Assembly (NCBI GenBank): GCA_964444825.1
Contig: CAYUIS010000053.1
Location: 1-30,926, forward strand
DNA length: 30,926 bases
Direction: 5' to 3'
From: CAYUIS01 sp964444825
GTDB taxonomy: Bacteria; Chloroflexota; Anaerolineae; B4-G1
A program made the position numbers and the translations under genes. Position 1 is the first letter of the stretch. Each line of letters opens with the position of its first letter. The notes beneath the pieces were generated by a model. It had not been told where the DNA came from. It searched no databases and saw nothing but the letters and a program-made list of their open reading frames with translations. Positions 1 to 8,008 of the stretch are shown here, piece by piece.

Positions 1-11
1 CCTCCCTTCCT

Positions 12-34
12 CCCCGGCGCAAGCGCCGGGGTTT
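12..34. terminator. GC-rich hairpin, possible terminator
   Basis: A perfect inverted repeat, CCCCGGCGC and GCGCCGGGG around a 2-base AA centre, is followed on the plus strand by GTTTCC. It lies about 80 bases beyond the stop of the minus-strand 4Fe-4S gene, so it may end that operon. It has no real U-run on the minus side and only a short one on the plus side, so a terminator role is inferred from position and stem strength. Confidence 0.4.
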
Positions 35-110
35 CCGGGCGGAGGATTTCATGAACGGATGCCCAAACCGGGATCGAGCCAACCGGAGCAGAAGCTGACC
101 CATACACCGG

Positions 111-797
111 TCACCTGCGCTCCATGGTTGTCGCATGTGCAGGACAAATGGTTACACATAGACCACATCCGTAGCAGACAGTCGCGTCGTACTGCATCTG
201 TCCATCTTTCCACACGCGAGCTCCGAAAACGCAGCGGTCGATACAATCCCCGCAATGAATGCACAAATCCGTATCGGTTCGGGCCACATACTCCGAGTAG
301 GCGATCAGTTCCGTCCGTCCGTACCGTTTGAGAAACTGAAGGTCGTGGCAACAGCAGGAGCAGCAACTGCATATCGCGTACACGTACTGGGCTGGGTCAT
401 AGATTGTTAGATGTACCAATCCTCGCTCGTCGGCCTGGCGCAACCGGGCTGAGGCATCCTCAAGCGAGATGTGGCGTCCAAGGCCTTCGGCCGCGTGTTT
501 GTCGGCGGCGTCGTTGATCAGAAAGCAGACCTCGACAGGGTTATCGCAGCGCTGATAGTGGCTGCGACAATCACAATCGGTGACGACGAAGGAGCGTGCA
601 TTCCTCAGCAACTCGATGGCCTGTTCCGTCGGGATCACCCACTGCTGAGTCGCCAGCGATTCCCGGACTGGGATTACCTTGGACGAGAATGGTACCTTTC
701 TCTCTCGCACCCATCGGTCATACCGGGCCAGCCTCTTCTCCAGGAAAACATCCTGGGTCTCGTCGCTCTCGGTCTGCCTTGTCTGGTTCTTTCCCAT
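111..797 (-). CDS. Cys-rich 4Fe-4S binding protein
   Basis: A 228-residue iron-sulphur protein, probably a cytoplasmic electron carrier. The C-terminal third is a two-cluster ferredoxin domain with CxxCxxCxxxC sets at C179/182/185/189 and C208/211/214/218. Upstream are two less usual cysteine groups: C75, C77, C84 and C91 (the DCDCR region), and a dense run at C143-C150 (CSCCSCCC). The upstream part of the open frame has no protein-like character, so I start at the ATG at 797. It lies 53 bases downstream of hypD on the same strand, which suggests a link to hydrogenase maturation or electron transfer, but no partner is proven. Related proteins are usually annotated only as 4Fe-4S dicluster proteins; the exact function is unknown. 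Confidence 0.8.
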   Translation of the reverse strand: MGKNQTRQTESDETQDVFLEKRLARYDRWVRERKVPFSSKVIPVRESLATQQWVIPTEQAIELLRNARSFVVTDCDCRSHYQRCDNPVEVCFLINDAADKHAAEGLGRHISLEDASARLRQADERGLVHLTIYDPAQYVYAICSCCSCCCHDLQFLKRYGRTELIAYSEYVARTDTDLCIHCGDCIDRCVFGARVWKDGQMQYDATVCYGCGLCVTICPAHATTMERR

Positions 798-850
798 TGG
801 ATCATTTGTCTGTGGCTGGTATGTACATCCTCCAGGGTTGCGCCCAGCCT

Positions 851-1975
851 TTAGCCCAGTCGCCCGGCGTACTTGTAGTACGCCGCGCAGGCTCCCTCGG
901 CACTGACCATACACGGACCGACCGGGCTCTGCGGTGTGCAGGCCTTGCCGAAGAGCGCACACTCGGTAGGGAGGAGCACGCCTCGCAGTACCTCCCCACA
1001 GCGGCAGCCCGGTGGCTCGTGGGCAGGGGGGACGTCCACCGGGAAAACGCGGGCGGCATCGAAGCGGGCGTAATCCTCCCCCAACCGCAGGCCACTGCTA
1101 GGGACGATACCAAAGCCGCGCCACTCGACGTCGGCCACCTCAAAGACCTGCTCCAACACCTGTTGGGCGGCGGGGTTCCCCTCCGGTCGCACACTGCGTG
1201 CGTAGGCGTTGTTCACGTCCGGCGCGTCGTGCTCGATCATCTCCACCAGCGTCAGCACCGCCCGCAGGATGTCCAGGGGTTCAAATCCGGCGACGGTGAA
1301 CGGGATACCATAGTCGTCGGGCAGGAAACGCCACGCATCGGCGCCGGTGACGGTGGCGACGTGGCCCGGGCCAATGACGCCATCCAGGGCGACTTCACCT
1401 GCATCCAGAATGGCGCGCGTAGCGGGTGGGGTCAGCTTGTGGATGCTGAAAACAAAGAAATTCTCCACGCCCTCCGCCGCCGCCGCCAACACCGCCGAAC
1501 CGATCATCGGCGCGGTGGTCTCGAACCCTACGCCCAAAAAGATCACCGGGCGGGCAGCGTTCAGGCGGGCGATCTGCAGGGCGTCTAGAGGGGAATAGAC
1601 CACGCGCACATCGGCCCCCTCTGCTTTGGCCTGAGCCAGCGTCGTGGGGGCGGCGATTCCTGCTCCCCTGCTGCCAGGTACGCGGATCATGTCACCGAAC
1701 GTCGTCAGGATCACGTCTGGCACCTGCGCCAGCGCGATGGCCCGGTCAATGTCGGTGGCGGCGGTAACGCAGACCGGGCAGCCTGGCCCAGAGCGGAGCT
1801 CGACAGTGGGCGGCAGGAGGTCGGGGATGCCAAAGCGGAGGATGGCGTGCGTATGGCCCCCGCAGAACTCCATCAGGCGGGCTGGGCGTGTGGAGCGGGC
1901 GTGGATAGCCTCGGCCACGGCGCGGGCTGCATCGGGGTTTCTATATCTGTCACTCAGGGCGCGTAGATCTCCCAC
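851..1975 (-). CDS. hypD: [NiFe] hydrogenase maturation protein HypD
   Basis: HypD is the Fe-S scaffold which, with HypC, assembles the Fe(CN)2CO unit of [NiFe] hydrogenases. Family signatures are present: FCGGHTHA with C38, GPGCPVC with C66 and C69, GVGFETTAP, and the C-terminal cysteine set in PPGCRCGEV, CALFGKAC and GPCMVSAEG. The length, 374 residues, is normal. The start is a GTG at 1975, inside the last 22 bases of the upstream lipoprotein gene; no better in-frame start exists before the conserved region, so the two genes appear translationally coupled. Its usual partners HypC and HypE are not in the window, while hypA, hypB and hypF are in other operons here. Confidence 0.96.
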   Translation of the reverse strand: MGDLRALSDRYRNPDAARAVAEAIHARSTRPARLMEFCGGHTHAILRFGIPDLLPPTVELRSGPGCPVCVTAATDIDRAIALAQVPDVILTTFGDMIRVPGSRGAGIAAPTTLAQAKAEGADVRVVYSPLDALQIARLNAARPVIFLGVGFETTAPMIGSAVLAAAAEGVENFFVFSIHKLTPPATRAILDAGEVALDGVIGPGHVATVTGADAWRFLPDDYGIPFTVAGFEPLDILRAVLTLVEMIEHDAPDVNNAYARSVRPEGNPAAQQVLEQVFEVADVEWRGFGIVPSSGLRLGEDYARFDAARVFPVDVPPAHEPPGCRCGEVLRGVLLPTECALFGKACTPQSPVGPCMVSAEGACAAYYKYAGRLG

Positions 1976-3090
1976 AAGCTACCCATGGCACGCAATTGGT
2001 AGATGGTGCCATCGATCTCTTCAATCAGTGTGTAGTGGTTGTGCATCCCTATCCCTGAATAGCCCTGCATCCAGGTCTTGAATCCCGCTTCGGGGGCGGT
2101 CGCCCAGCCGAGACGGTCGCGCACCGACTGATCTTGCCGCCAGAGCAGCCCAAAGCCTCGAACGGGTTGGTACAGGCCAGGCGGCGGGACGATGGTAGGA
2201 TCACTCTCAGGGTCACCCTCGTCATAGTTATCGATAAAGATACCATAGGTGGGATATCCACCGACCGGTGCATCGTAGAACACGTATATTGAGCGTTCGG
2301 CCTCCAGCCAGATCATGAATCCGTTCTCAAAGGACTGCTGCACGGCAACGCTGAACACAGCCTCCATTGGGCAGCCGGAGGCTAAGACGGGAGGGCTATC
2401 CAGAGCTGGGGCCCAGGCATGGGGGCACTCGATGGTGAGCTGGACGTGAGCCTCGGCAGAGCCCAAGCTGTTAGTCACGATTAGGACAATATCGCCATCA
2501 CCACTGGGGTTGATGGTTATCACACCACCATTGGGGTCCAGCGGGCCGGGTGCATAGGCCATTACTGCCTCACGGGTCACCCACTGAATCTGGGCCTCGG
2601 CTCCGCCCATAGCATACCACGAGAGGTTCACGCTCTCACCCTCGACGATGGTCGTTCGGTCGGCGGAGAAAGAAATGATCGTCGGCGCCGACTGAGGTGC
2701 CGGCGTGGGCGTGTAGGTAGGGACCGGCGACGGCGGCGGTTTCGTCGGCTCTGCGGGCGTGGGAGTGACGCACTCGGTGCCGCATCCCCCTGGGCATCCT
2801 CCTGGGCAGTAGTAGACCTCATCCTCGCCACAGAGGGGAGGGGTGCACATGATGATTGGCGTGTCTGTGGGCGCCACCGTGGTGGGTGGCGCCTCTGTTG
2901 GGGGCATCCCTGTGGGCGTCGCGCACTCTGTGCCGCATCCGCCAGGGCAGTCTCCTGGGCAAAAATACACCTCGTTCTCTTGACAGAGCGGGGGTGTACA
3001 CACGGGCCGGAGGGTTGCGGTTTGCGGTGCGTGGCAGGCCAGTATACATAACGTCAGGGACAGTATTACGATGGACAAGCGATTGCGCAT
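1954..3090 (-). CDS. Lipoprotein with duplicated Cys-rich motif and Ig-like domain
   Basis: A 378-residue secreted lipoprotein of unknown function. The N-terminus has a short positive region, a hydrophobic stretch and a lipobox ending at C19 (LCILAC). Two nearly identical Cys-rich units follow (residues 31-58 and 82-109, each beginning CTPPLC and ending CGTEC), separated by Thr/Pro-rich linkers. Around residues 137-220 is a beta-rich, Ig/PKD-like segment (SFSADRTTIVEGESVNLSW). The C-terminal part has a Trp/Arg-rich motif (GFGLLWRQDQSVRDRLGW) of a kind I associate with Anaerolineae surface proteins; this is a recollection, not a search result. The start ATG is preceded by GAGGGAG. It overlaps hypD by 22 bases, an unexpected partner for a maturation gene. 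Confidence 0.8.
   Translation of the reverse strand: MRNRLSIVILSLTLCILACHAPQTATLRPVCTPPLCQENEVYFCPGDCPGGCGTECATPTGMPPTEAPPTTVAPTDTPIIMCTPPLCGEDEVYYCPGGCPGGCGTECVTPTPAEPTKPPPSPVPTYTPTPAPQSAPTIISFSADRTTIVEGESVNLSWYAMGGAEAQIQWVTREAVMAYAPGPLDPNGGVITINPSGDGDIVLIVTNSLGSAEAHVQLTIECPHAWAPALDSPPVLASGCPMEAVFSVAVQQSFENGFMIWLEAERSIYVFYDAPVGGYPTYGIFIDNYDEGDPESDPTIVPPPGLYQPVRGFGLLWRQDQSVRDRLGWATAPEAGFKTWMQGYSGIGMHNHYTLIEEIDGTIYQLRAMGSLWEIYAP
2764..3000 (-). repeat. Two copies of a 28-residue Cys-rich coding repeat
   Basis: Bases 2917-3000 and 2764-2847 encode homologous units with the pattern CTPPLC-x5-VY-x-CPG-x-CPGGCGTEC, about 51 residues apart and joined by a Thr/Pro-rich linker. Each has six cysteines, consistent with small disulphide-bonded or metal-binding modules on the cell surface. 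The DNA copies have diverged, so the duplication is not very recent. Confidence 0.8.
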
Positions 3091-3253
3091 CTCTATACTC
3101 CCTCACCAAGATCCCAGTCCTGCTACTCACACTTGAACCGCCAGCGTCGGCACCAGTAGACAGGAGGTGATGTTGGCGAAAGCTCGTCATTTGGAACAGT
3201 TGACGCTCGTGCATTCTACCCGAAATGATAATAGCTGACAACCCATCCCCACG

Positions 3254-3268
3254 CACTGCCCGGCAGTG
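3254..3268. promoter_or_regulatory. 15-bp palindrome in divergent intergenic region
   Basis: CACTGCC-C-GGCAGTG is a perfect 7+7 inverted repeat with a 1-base centre. It lies in the 341-base region between the minus-strand lipoprotein-hypD operon and the plus-strand slipin operon, about 80 bases upstream of the slipin -35 box. The short centre makes an RNA hairpin unlikely and a dimeric regulator site plausible. No regulator gene is adjacent. The rest of 3091-3431 holds the slipin promoter and nothing else I can name. Confidence 0.4.
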
Positions 3269-3348
3269 TAAAATGGAGACTGCTCGTCCTTATCGATGCA
3301 GCGGATCCGTTGCTCCACTTAACGAAGGATTAACGCGTGGTTGATGCC

Positions 3349-3377
3349 TTGTTAAACAGTACGGGCTATACTATAAT
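3349..3377 (+). promoter_or_regulatory. Sigma70-type promoter for slipin operon
   Basis: TTGTTA (3349-3354), a 17-base spacer, then a perfect TATAAT (3372-3377). The first gene starts about 50 bases downstream, at 3432, with its own ribosome-binding site AGGAGGT. The -35 box matches consensus at four of six positions. Confidence 0.7.
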
Positions 3378-3431
3378 AAAGTTGCTGGCTTTTGTGCATT
3401 CTCAACCCCAAGCGGAAACAGGAGGTGGACT

Positions 3432-4211
3432 GTGGACGAGTTGCTTGCTACCGGAGGTTGTTTCTTTGTCGGCGTCTTGATAGTGATTGGATTCCTGGCC
3501 CTGCGATCGGTCAGACTGCTGTACCAGTATGAAAGGGGGGTGGTTTTTACGCTGGGCAAGTACTCTGGCACGCGTGATCCTGGCCTGAGTTTCGTCATTC
3601 CCATTTTCCAGTCGATGCGCAAGGTGGATATGCGCATCAAGACGGCCGAGATTCCCCGCCAGGAGGTAATGACCAAGGATAACATCCCGATGCTGGTCAA
3701 CGCGGTCGTCTATTTCAAGGTCGTCCACCCTGAGGATGCGATCATCAAGATCGAGGACTATGTGTTTGCGGTGCGCCAGTACACACAAGCGGCGTTGCGC
3801 GACGTGATCGGCAACAGCGAGATGGATTCTGTCCTCACCGAGCGGGAACATATTGCTGAGCGCATCAAGGAGATCGTGGACGTCGAGACTGGTGGCTGGG
3901 GCGTGGATGTCGAGGCCATCAAGATTCAGGAGGTTGAGCTGCCGGCCGAGATGAAGCGGGCCATGGCGAAACAGGCGGAGGCAGAGCGCGAGCGTCGCGC
4001 CATGATCATCGCCTCGCAGGGTGAGCTCTCCGCTTCAGAGAACCTGCAGCGAGCGGCGGAGAACCTGGCAAAGAGCAGAGGGGCGCTTCATCTCCGCACG
4101 CTGCAGACGATCCGTGACATTGCCGCAGACCCCTCGGAAAAGATCGTTCTGTTTGTCCCTTCCGACCTGGGTGGTGTGCTCGGATCCCGGGTCGAGGGGA
4201 AGAAGGACTGA
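3432..4211 (+). CDS. Slipin / SPFH-domain membrane protein
   Basis: A 259-residue stomatin-like protein. One N-terminal membrane helix (about residues 7-24) precedes an SPFH/band-7 domain with typical blocks: YERGVVFTLGKYSG, DPGLSFVIPIFQ and the VMTKDNIPM region. A charged helical segment follows (ELPAEMKRAMAKQAEAERERRA), expected to form coiled-coil oligomers. Such proteins build membrane scaffolds and often pair with NfeD-type proteases, but none is present here. The start is a GTG with a strong AGGAGGT five bases upstream. It is followed after 9 bases by the hexulose-phosphate-synthase-like gene, so the two form an operon. The substrate or partner is unknown. Confidence 0.9.
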   Translation: MDELLATGGCFFVGVLIVIGFLALRSVRLLYQYERGVVFTLGKYSGTRDPGLSFVIPIFQSMRKVDMRIKTAEIPRQEVMTKDNIPMLVNAVVYFKVVHPEDAIIKIEDYVFAVRQYTQAALRDVIGNSEMDSVLTEREHIAERIKEIVDVETGGWGVDVEAIKIQEVELPAEMKRAMAKQAEAERERRAMIIASQGELSASENLQRAAENLAKSRGALHLRTLQTIRDIAADPSEKIVLFVPSDLGGVLGSRVEGKKD

Positions 4212-4220
4212 GCGACCACC

Positions 4221-4910
4221 ATGCTGGATAGCAAAACCCGCTATCTGCAGATTGCCTTCAACTATGACGTAGGCCTCGTGCGGCGCGTCCTGCCAGACAT
4301 TGTTCAGAGTGTCCGCGGCCTACCTCAGGGCAGCGAGCGCCTTCTGATCGAGGCTGGCACACCCTATATCAAGCGGGAGGGTATGGCTGGCGTCCGGGCG
4401 ATCCGCAGCATCTGGCGTGGCCACATCGTCGCCGATCTGAAGACGGTGGACGGAGCGCTGGAAGAGGTGGATATGGCACGGGCGGCGGGCGCTACGGCGG
4501 CGACTGTTCTAGGAAACTCGTCGACAGAGACACTCGATATCTTTATCGCTCGCTGCGCCGACCTGGGTATGGCCTCGATGATCGACATGCTGAGCGTGGC
4601 CGATCCACTGAAGGTGGTGATGGGATTAAAAAAGCCGCCGGATGTGGTCGTGCTACATCGTGGCAGGGACGAGGAGGGCACGCGGGGCAAGGTGATCCAG
4701 TACCGGCACGTCACCCGGCTGCGCAGCAAGTTCGACGTGCTGATCTCGGCGGCTGGCGGCGTGGACCTGAGAGAGGCGCGCAGCGCCATCTTTAACGGAG
4801 CCAACATCGTCGTCGCCAACCTGGTGCAGCCGAGCGACCTTTGGACGGGTATTCCTACCGATATCGACGTGGGCGCAATGGCGCAGCAGTTCCTGACGAC
4901 GATCGAGTGA
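4221..4910 (+). CDS. 3-hexulose-6-phosphate synthase / OMP decarboxylase-superfamily protein
   Basis: A 229-residue cytoplasmic TIM-barrel protein. It carries the superfamily signature DxKxxD as D72-L-K74-T-V-D77 after an E44-AGTP block, and continues with MARAAGATAATVLG, all typical of hexulose-6-phosphate synthase. That enzyme joins formaldehyde to ribulose 5-phosphate, or runs the reverse reaction to supply ribose phosphate. The usual HVGxDxQ segment is replaced by VVLHRGRDEE, so the substrate may differ. No isomerase (HxlB) or formaldehyde-activating gene is adjacent. It shares the slipin promoter and converges on hypF with only 16 bases between the stops. Members of this superfamily (OMP decarboxylase, KGPDC, HPS) cannot be separated safely by eye. 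Confidence 0.75.
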   Translation: MLDSKTRYLQIAFNYDVGLVRRVLPDIVQSVRGLPQGSERLLIEAGTPYIKREGMAGVRAIRSIWRGHIVADLKTVDGALEEVDMARAAGATAATVLGNSSTETLDIFIARCADLGMASMIDMLSVADPLKVVMGLKKPPDVVVLHRGRDEEGTRGKVIQYRHVTRLRSKFDVLISAAGGVDLREARSAIFNGANIVVANLVQPSDLWTGIPTDIDVGAMAQQFLTTIE

Positions 4911-4926
4911 GTAGCTCGGACGAGGC

Positions 4927-7251
4927 TTATCTCTCTGTTATCATACTTGCCACCACTGCCTGCCCCAGCGAAATACACGCGTCGTTGGGGGGCACCAGGC
5001 GGTGGGTGTAGATGGTAAAGCCGGCCTCTCGTAACAGTCGGGTGGCTCTTCCCAGCAACGTCACGTTCTGAAAAACGCCGCCAGAGAGAGCTATTTCGCT
5101 CAACCCGGTCTCTTGCCGTAGCCGCACGCAGACGTCGCACAGCATCCGCGCCAGGCCGTTGTGGAACCTGGTCGCGATGACGCCAGCCGGCATCCCCGCC
5201 AACACGTCGCTTGCGACGTCGCGTATGCAGGGACCAGGATCGATCACACCCTTGTTAAACTCAAACGGGTATGCTTCCCCTGTCTCTTCCTCCACCAACA
5301 TCTCTAACTCGATGGCGGCCTGGGCTTCGTAGTTGATCTCCTGCCGCACCCCAGCCAGAGCAGAGACAGCGTCAAACAGGCGGCCGACGCTGGAGGTGGG
5401 CACCGTATTCAACCCCCGCTCTAGCTGCCGAGCTAGCACCGTTCGCTCGGCAGAAGGTGCAGCCGCCACGGGCGGCAGGTCCTCTTCCCAGGGAACACCC
5501 GCTGCCCGCAGGTGGGCCAGGGCGATGCGATAAGGTCGACGGATGGCGGCGTCCCCACCGGGCAGCGGTATATACTTGAGGTAGGCCATCCGGCGGAAGG
5601 AGGCATAGTCAGCGAAAAGGAACTCTCCACCCCAGATAGCACCGTCGGCGCCGTATCCTGTGCCGTCAAAGGCCACACCGATGACAGGACGCTCGCCTGA
5701 GAGTCCGTTCTCGGCCATACAGGCGGCGATGTGGGCGTGATGGTGCTGAACGGCAAGGAGCTGCGATCTACGATTTGAGGCCCGAGATTTTGCCCACCCT
5801 GTCGTGAGGTAGCCTGGGTGCATGTCGTGGGCGACAACCTCCGGCTCCACTCTGAACGTCCGGGCCAGTTGCTCGACCATCTGCTCGAAAAAGCGCAGGG
5901 TCTCATAGTTCTCCAGGTCGCCAATATGCTGACTGAGAAATGCATACCGGTCGCGCGTGAGACAGAAGGTGTTCTTGAGTTCCGCGCCCACTGCCAGCAC
6001 CTGGCGCACTTTGATAGGAAGGTGCACGGGATAGGGGGCGTATCCTCGAGAGCGGCGGATGGGCAACTCGGCCCTGCCAAAGATCCGCGTGACGCTGTCG
6101 TCGCAGCGGGCATGGATATCCCGATCGTGGAGGAGAAAGGCGTCCGCCAGGTGGCCCAATCGCTCCAGTGCCTCTCCGTTGTCGGTGGCGATGGGTTCCT
6201 CAGAGTAGTTGCCCGATGTCATCACCAGCCCAATGGGAAAGCCTCCTGCTGGCTCCAGCAGTACGTAGTGGAGAGGCGTGTAGGGAAGCATCACACCGAG
6301 GTATCGGTTGCCTGGAGCGACGATTGGCGATATGGGACAATCGGAACGCCTGCGCAGCAGGACGATGGGTCGCTCATGAGACGTGAGGAGGGCACGCTCC
6401 TCCTCGTTTATCTCGCAACACTGTTCCACGGCTTCTAGATTGAAGAGCATGACGGCAAAGGGCTTGTCCACCCGTCCTTTGCGTTCGCGCAACAGAGTCA
6501 CCGTCTGGTCGTTCGTGGCATCACACGCCAAGTGGAACCCTCCTAGGCCTTTGACTGCCAAGACACTCCCAGTGCGCAGGAGACCTCGTCCAGCTTGAAT
6601 GGCCGCACTCAAAGTCGATTCAGGTTGAATCTGGGGTTTGAGGCTTGAGGCCTGAAACCAGACCGTGGGACCGCATACCGGGCAAGCGTTCGGTTGCGCG
6701 TGAAAGCGGCGGTTCGTCGGATCGTCGTACTCGGCCTGGCAGTCGGGACACATCTGAAAGGGGGCCATCGTCGTCTTGGGCCGGTCGTAGGGGATGTCCT
6801 GAATGATGGTAAAACGTGGGCCGCAGTTGGTGCAATTGATGAACGGGTAGCGATAGCGCCGGTCATGCGGATCAAAAAGCTCTTGCAGACAGTCGTCGCA
6901 GATGGCGATGTCAGGGGAAATGGGCTGGAATTCACCAGGGCGGGCTTGGGAGTGACGAATAACAAATCGGTCGCTCTCCGACACCTGAACCTCGGATGGT
7001 GCCAGGGTGGTGCTAGTCACGTGCTCAATACGGGCCAGTGGTGGGGCATCTGACCTCAGTCGCTGCACAAACTCCTCGATGGAGCTGGCAGGGCCAACGA
7101 CCTCTATCTCCACGCCGGAGGAACTGTTCAACACCCAGCCGGAGAGCCCTAATCCGGTGGCTAGATTGTAGACGAAGGGACGAAACCCCACCCCTTGGAC
7201 GACGCCGGTGATGTGGATGTAGCGGGCAGAAACCGCCTGTTGGTCCTTCAT
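4927..7251 (-). CDS. hypF: Carbamoyltransferase HypF, hydrogenase maturation
   Basis: HypF makes the cyanide ligands of the [NiFe] centre from carbamoyl phosphate, passing the carbamoyl group to HypE. All domains are present in 774 residues. An acylphosphatase-like domain carries GVVQGVGFRPFV near residue 16. Two zinc-finger pairs use C118/C121/C140/C143 and C168/C171/C190/C193. A YrdC-like domain starts around residue 215, and a Kae1/TobZ-like domain carries VQHHHAHIAACM and GVAFDGTGYG. The C-terminus has the usual ALSGGVFQN. The start is the ATG at 7251; the upstream frame is only noise over the mobA 3' end. It lies 13 bases downstream of mobA in the same operon. HypE is not in the window. 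Confidence 0.97.
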   Translation of the reverse strand: MKDQQAVSARYIHITGVVQGVGFRPFVYNLATGLGLSGWVLNSSSGVEIEVVGPASSIEEFVQRLRSDAPPLARIEHVTSTTLAPSEVQVSESDRFVIRHSQARPGEFQPISPDIAICDDCLQELFDPHDRRYRYPFINCTNCGPRFTIIQDIPYDRPKTTMAPFQMCPDCQAEYDDPTNRRFHAQPNACPVCGPTVWFQASSLKPQIQPESTLSAAIQAGRGLLRTGSVLAVKGLGGFHLACDATNDQTVTLLRERKGRVDKPFAVMLFNLEAVEQCCEINEEERALLTSHERPIVLLRRRSDCPISPIVAPGNRYLGVMLPYTPLHYVLLEPAGGFPIGLVMTSGNYSEEPIATDNGEALERLGHLADAFLLHDRDIHARCDDSVTRIFGRAELPIRRSRGYAPYPVHLPIKVRQVLAVGAELKNTFCLTRDRYAFLSQHIGDLENYETLRFFEQMVEQLARTFRVEPEVVAHDMHPGYLTTGWAKSRASNRRSQLLAVQHHHAHIAACMAENGLSGERPVIGVAFDGTGYGADGAIWGGEFLFADYASFRRMAYLKYIPLPGGDAAIRRPYRIALAHLRAAGVPWEEDLPPVAAAPSAERTVLARQLERGLNTVPTSSVGRLFDAVSALAGVRQEINYEAQAAIELEMLVEEETGEAYPFEFNKGVIDPGPCIRDVASDVLAGMPAGVIATRFHNGLARMLCDVCVRLRQETGLSEIALSGGVFQNVTLLGRATRLLREAGFTIYTHRLVPPNDACISLGQAVVASMITER

Positions 7252-7264
7252 AAGGGTGGCAATT

Positions 7265-7921
7265 CTACCATTGCCCCTGCTCGCTGTCCAGCCTACTCTG
7301 TTCCAATTCCACCACCGCCTCCCAGTCTGCGGGGGTGTTGACGTTGCGAAAGGATCGCAGGTCAGGGTCGAAAGAAAACACATCCTCCGGGGTCACGTAA
7401 CACACCCGCACATGGGGGAAAAAGGAGATGATGCGCCGCCGGTTGGCGCGGATGGCTGTCTCCATCGCAGGAATGCAGGCACGCCGGTAGGCCGCATGGA
7501 GAGGCTCCACATTCTCTCCCTGACGTAATACAACCACGTCAAAACCAGTGGCCCAGCCTGCGAAAGCCCGCAGGAGGTCAGGGTTCAGAAAGGGCATATC
7601 ACAACCTACAGCTATTGTCAGTTCGTGAGTCGCTACCTGGATCCCGGCGTGGAGCCCACCCAACACCCCCACACCGCGGAAGCGGTCCTCCACCACCGGA
7701 ACCCCCAGGCCGGCGTAGTCTCGTGCATCGCCTGCCACGACCAGCACCTCAGCACACACCCGGGCCAGCCGCTCGATGACAATCTCGATCAAGGCCCGCC
7801 CGTCCAGCTCCAAGAAGGCTTTGTTGCGGCCCATCCGCTGGCTGGCCCCGCCCGCCAGAACGATGCCGCTCAGATTCTCATAGTTCTGTAAACTGATAGA
7901 CTTGCTGGTCACTTGTGTCAA
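7265..7921 (-). CDS. mobA: Molybdenum cofactor guanylyltransferase MobA
   Basis: MobA attaches GMP to molybdopterin, giving the guanine dinucleotide form used by DMSO-reductase-family enzymes such as formate dehydrogenases. The 218-residue protein has the nucleotidyltransferase signature LAGGASQRMGRNK at about residues 22-34, the GG motif in GVLGGLHAGI and the metal-binding GCDMP with D108. The start is uncertain: the longest form uses TTG at 7921, and a GTG nine bases later is also possible; neither has a clear ribosome-binding site. Its place between mvhD and hypF suggests a molybdo- or tungsto-enzyme works with this redox system. The Tat-exported protein beginning at the right edge is one candidate. 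Confidence 0.92.
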   Translation of the reverse strand: MTQVTSKSISLQNYENLSGIVLAGGASQRMGRNKAFLELDGRALIEIVIERLARVCAEVLVVAGDARDYAGLGVPVVEDRFRGVGVLGGLHAGIQVATHELTIAVGCDMPFLNPDLLRAFAGWATGFDVVVLRQGENVEPLHAAYRRACIPAMETAIRANRRRIISFFPHVRVCYVTPEDVFSFDPDLRSFRNVNTPADWEAVVELEQSRLDSEQGQW

Positions 7922-7924
7922 TGA

Positions 7925-7948
7925 AGCGCGAGGCCGATACCCCGCGCT
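7925..7948 (-). promoter_or_regulatory. Intercistronic hairpin between mvhD and mobA
   Basis: AGCGCGAGG and CCCCGCGCT pair over nine positions with one mismatch around a six-base loop, in the 87-base gap between mvhD and mobA. There is no U-run after it on the minus strand, so it is more likely a processing or attenuation hairpin than a full terminator. It could also contribute to the weak start context of mobA. Confidence 0.35.
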
Positions 7949-8008
7949 GAGAGATTGAGACCCCTGCCGAGCTAGAGAGACCTGGCTGAAGGGCTCTGTC
8001 GCAGAACG

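Noticed and set aside
111..113. TGA stop of the 4Fe-4S gene as another selenocysteine
   Set aside because: The frame beyond has no family-like residues, no GGUC hairpin was found at SECIS distance, and the protein already ends like its type.
596..1588. 330-codon plus-strand frame opposite hypD
   Set aside because: Antisense shadow of a strongly conserved gene; Arg/Gly/His-rich with no domain and no ribosome-binding site.
5433..6113. 226-codon minus-strand frame within hypF
   Set aside because: Alternate frame of hypF, Ser/Thr/Pro-rich with no family resemblance.
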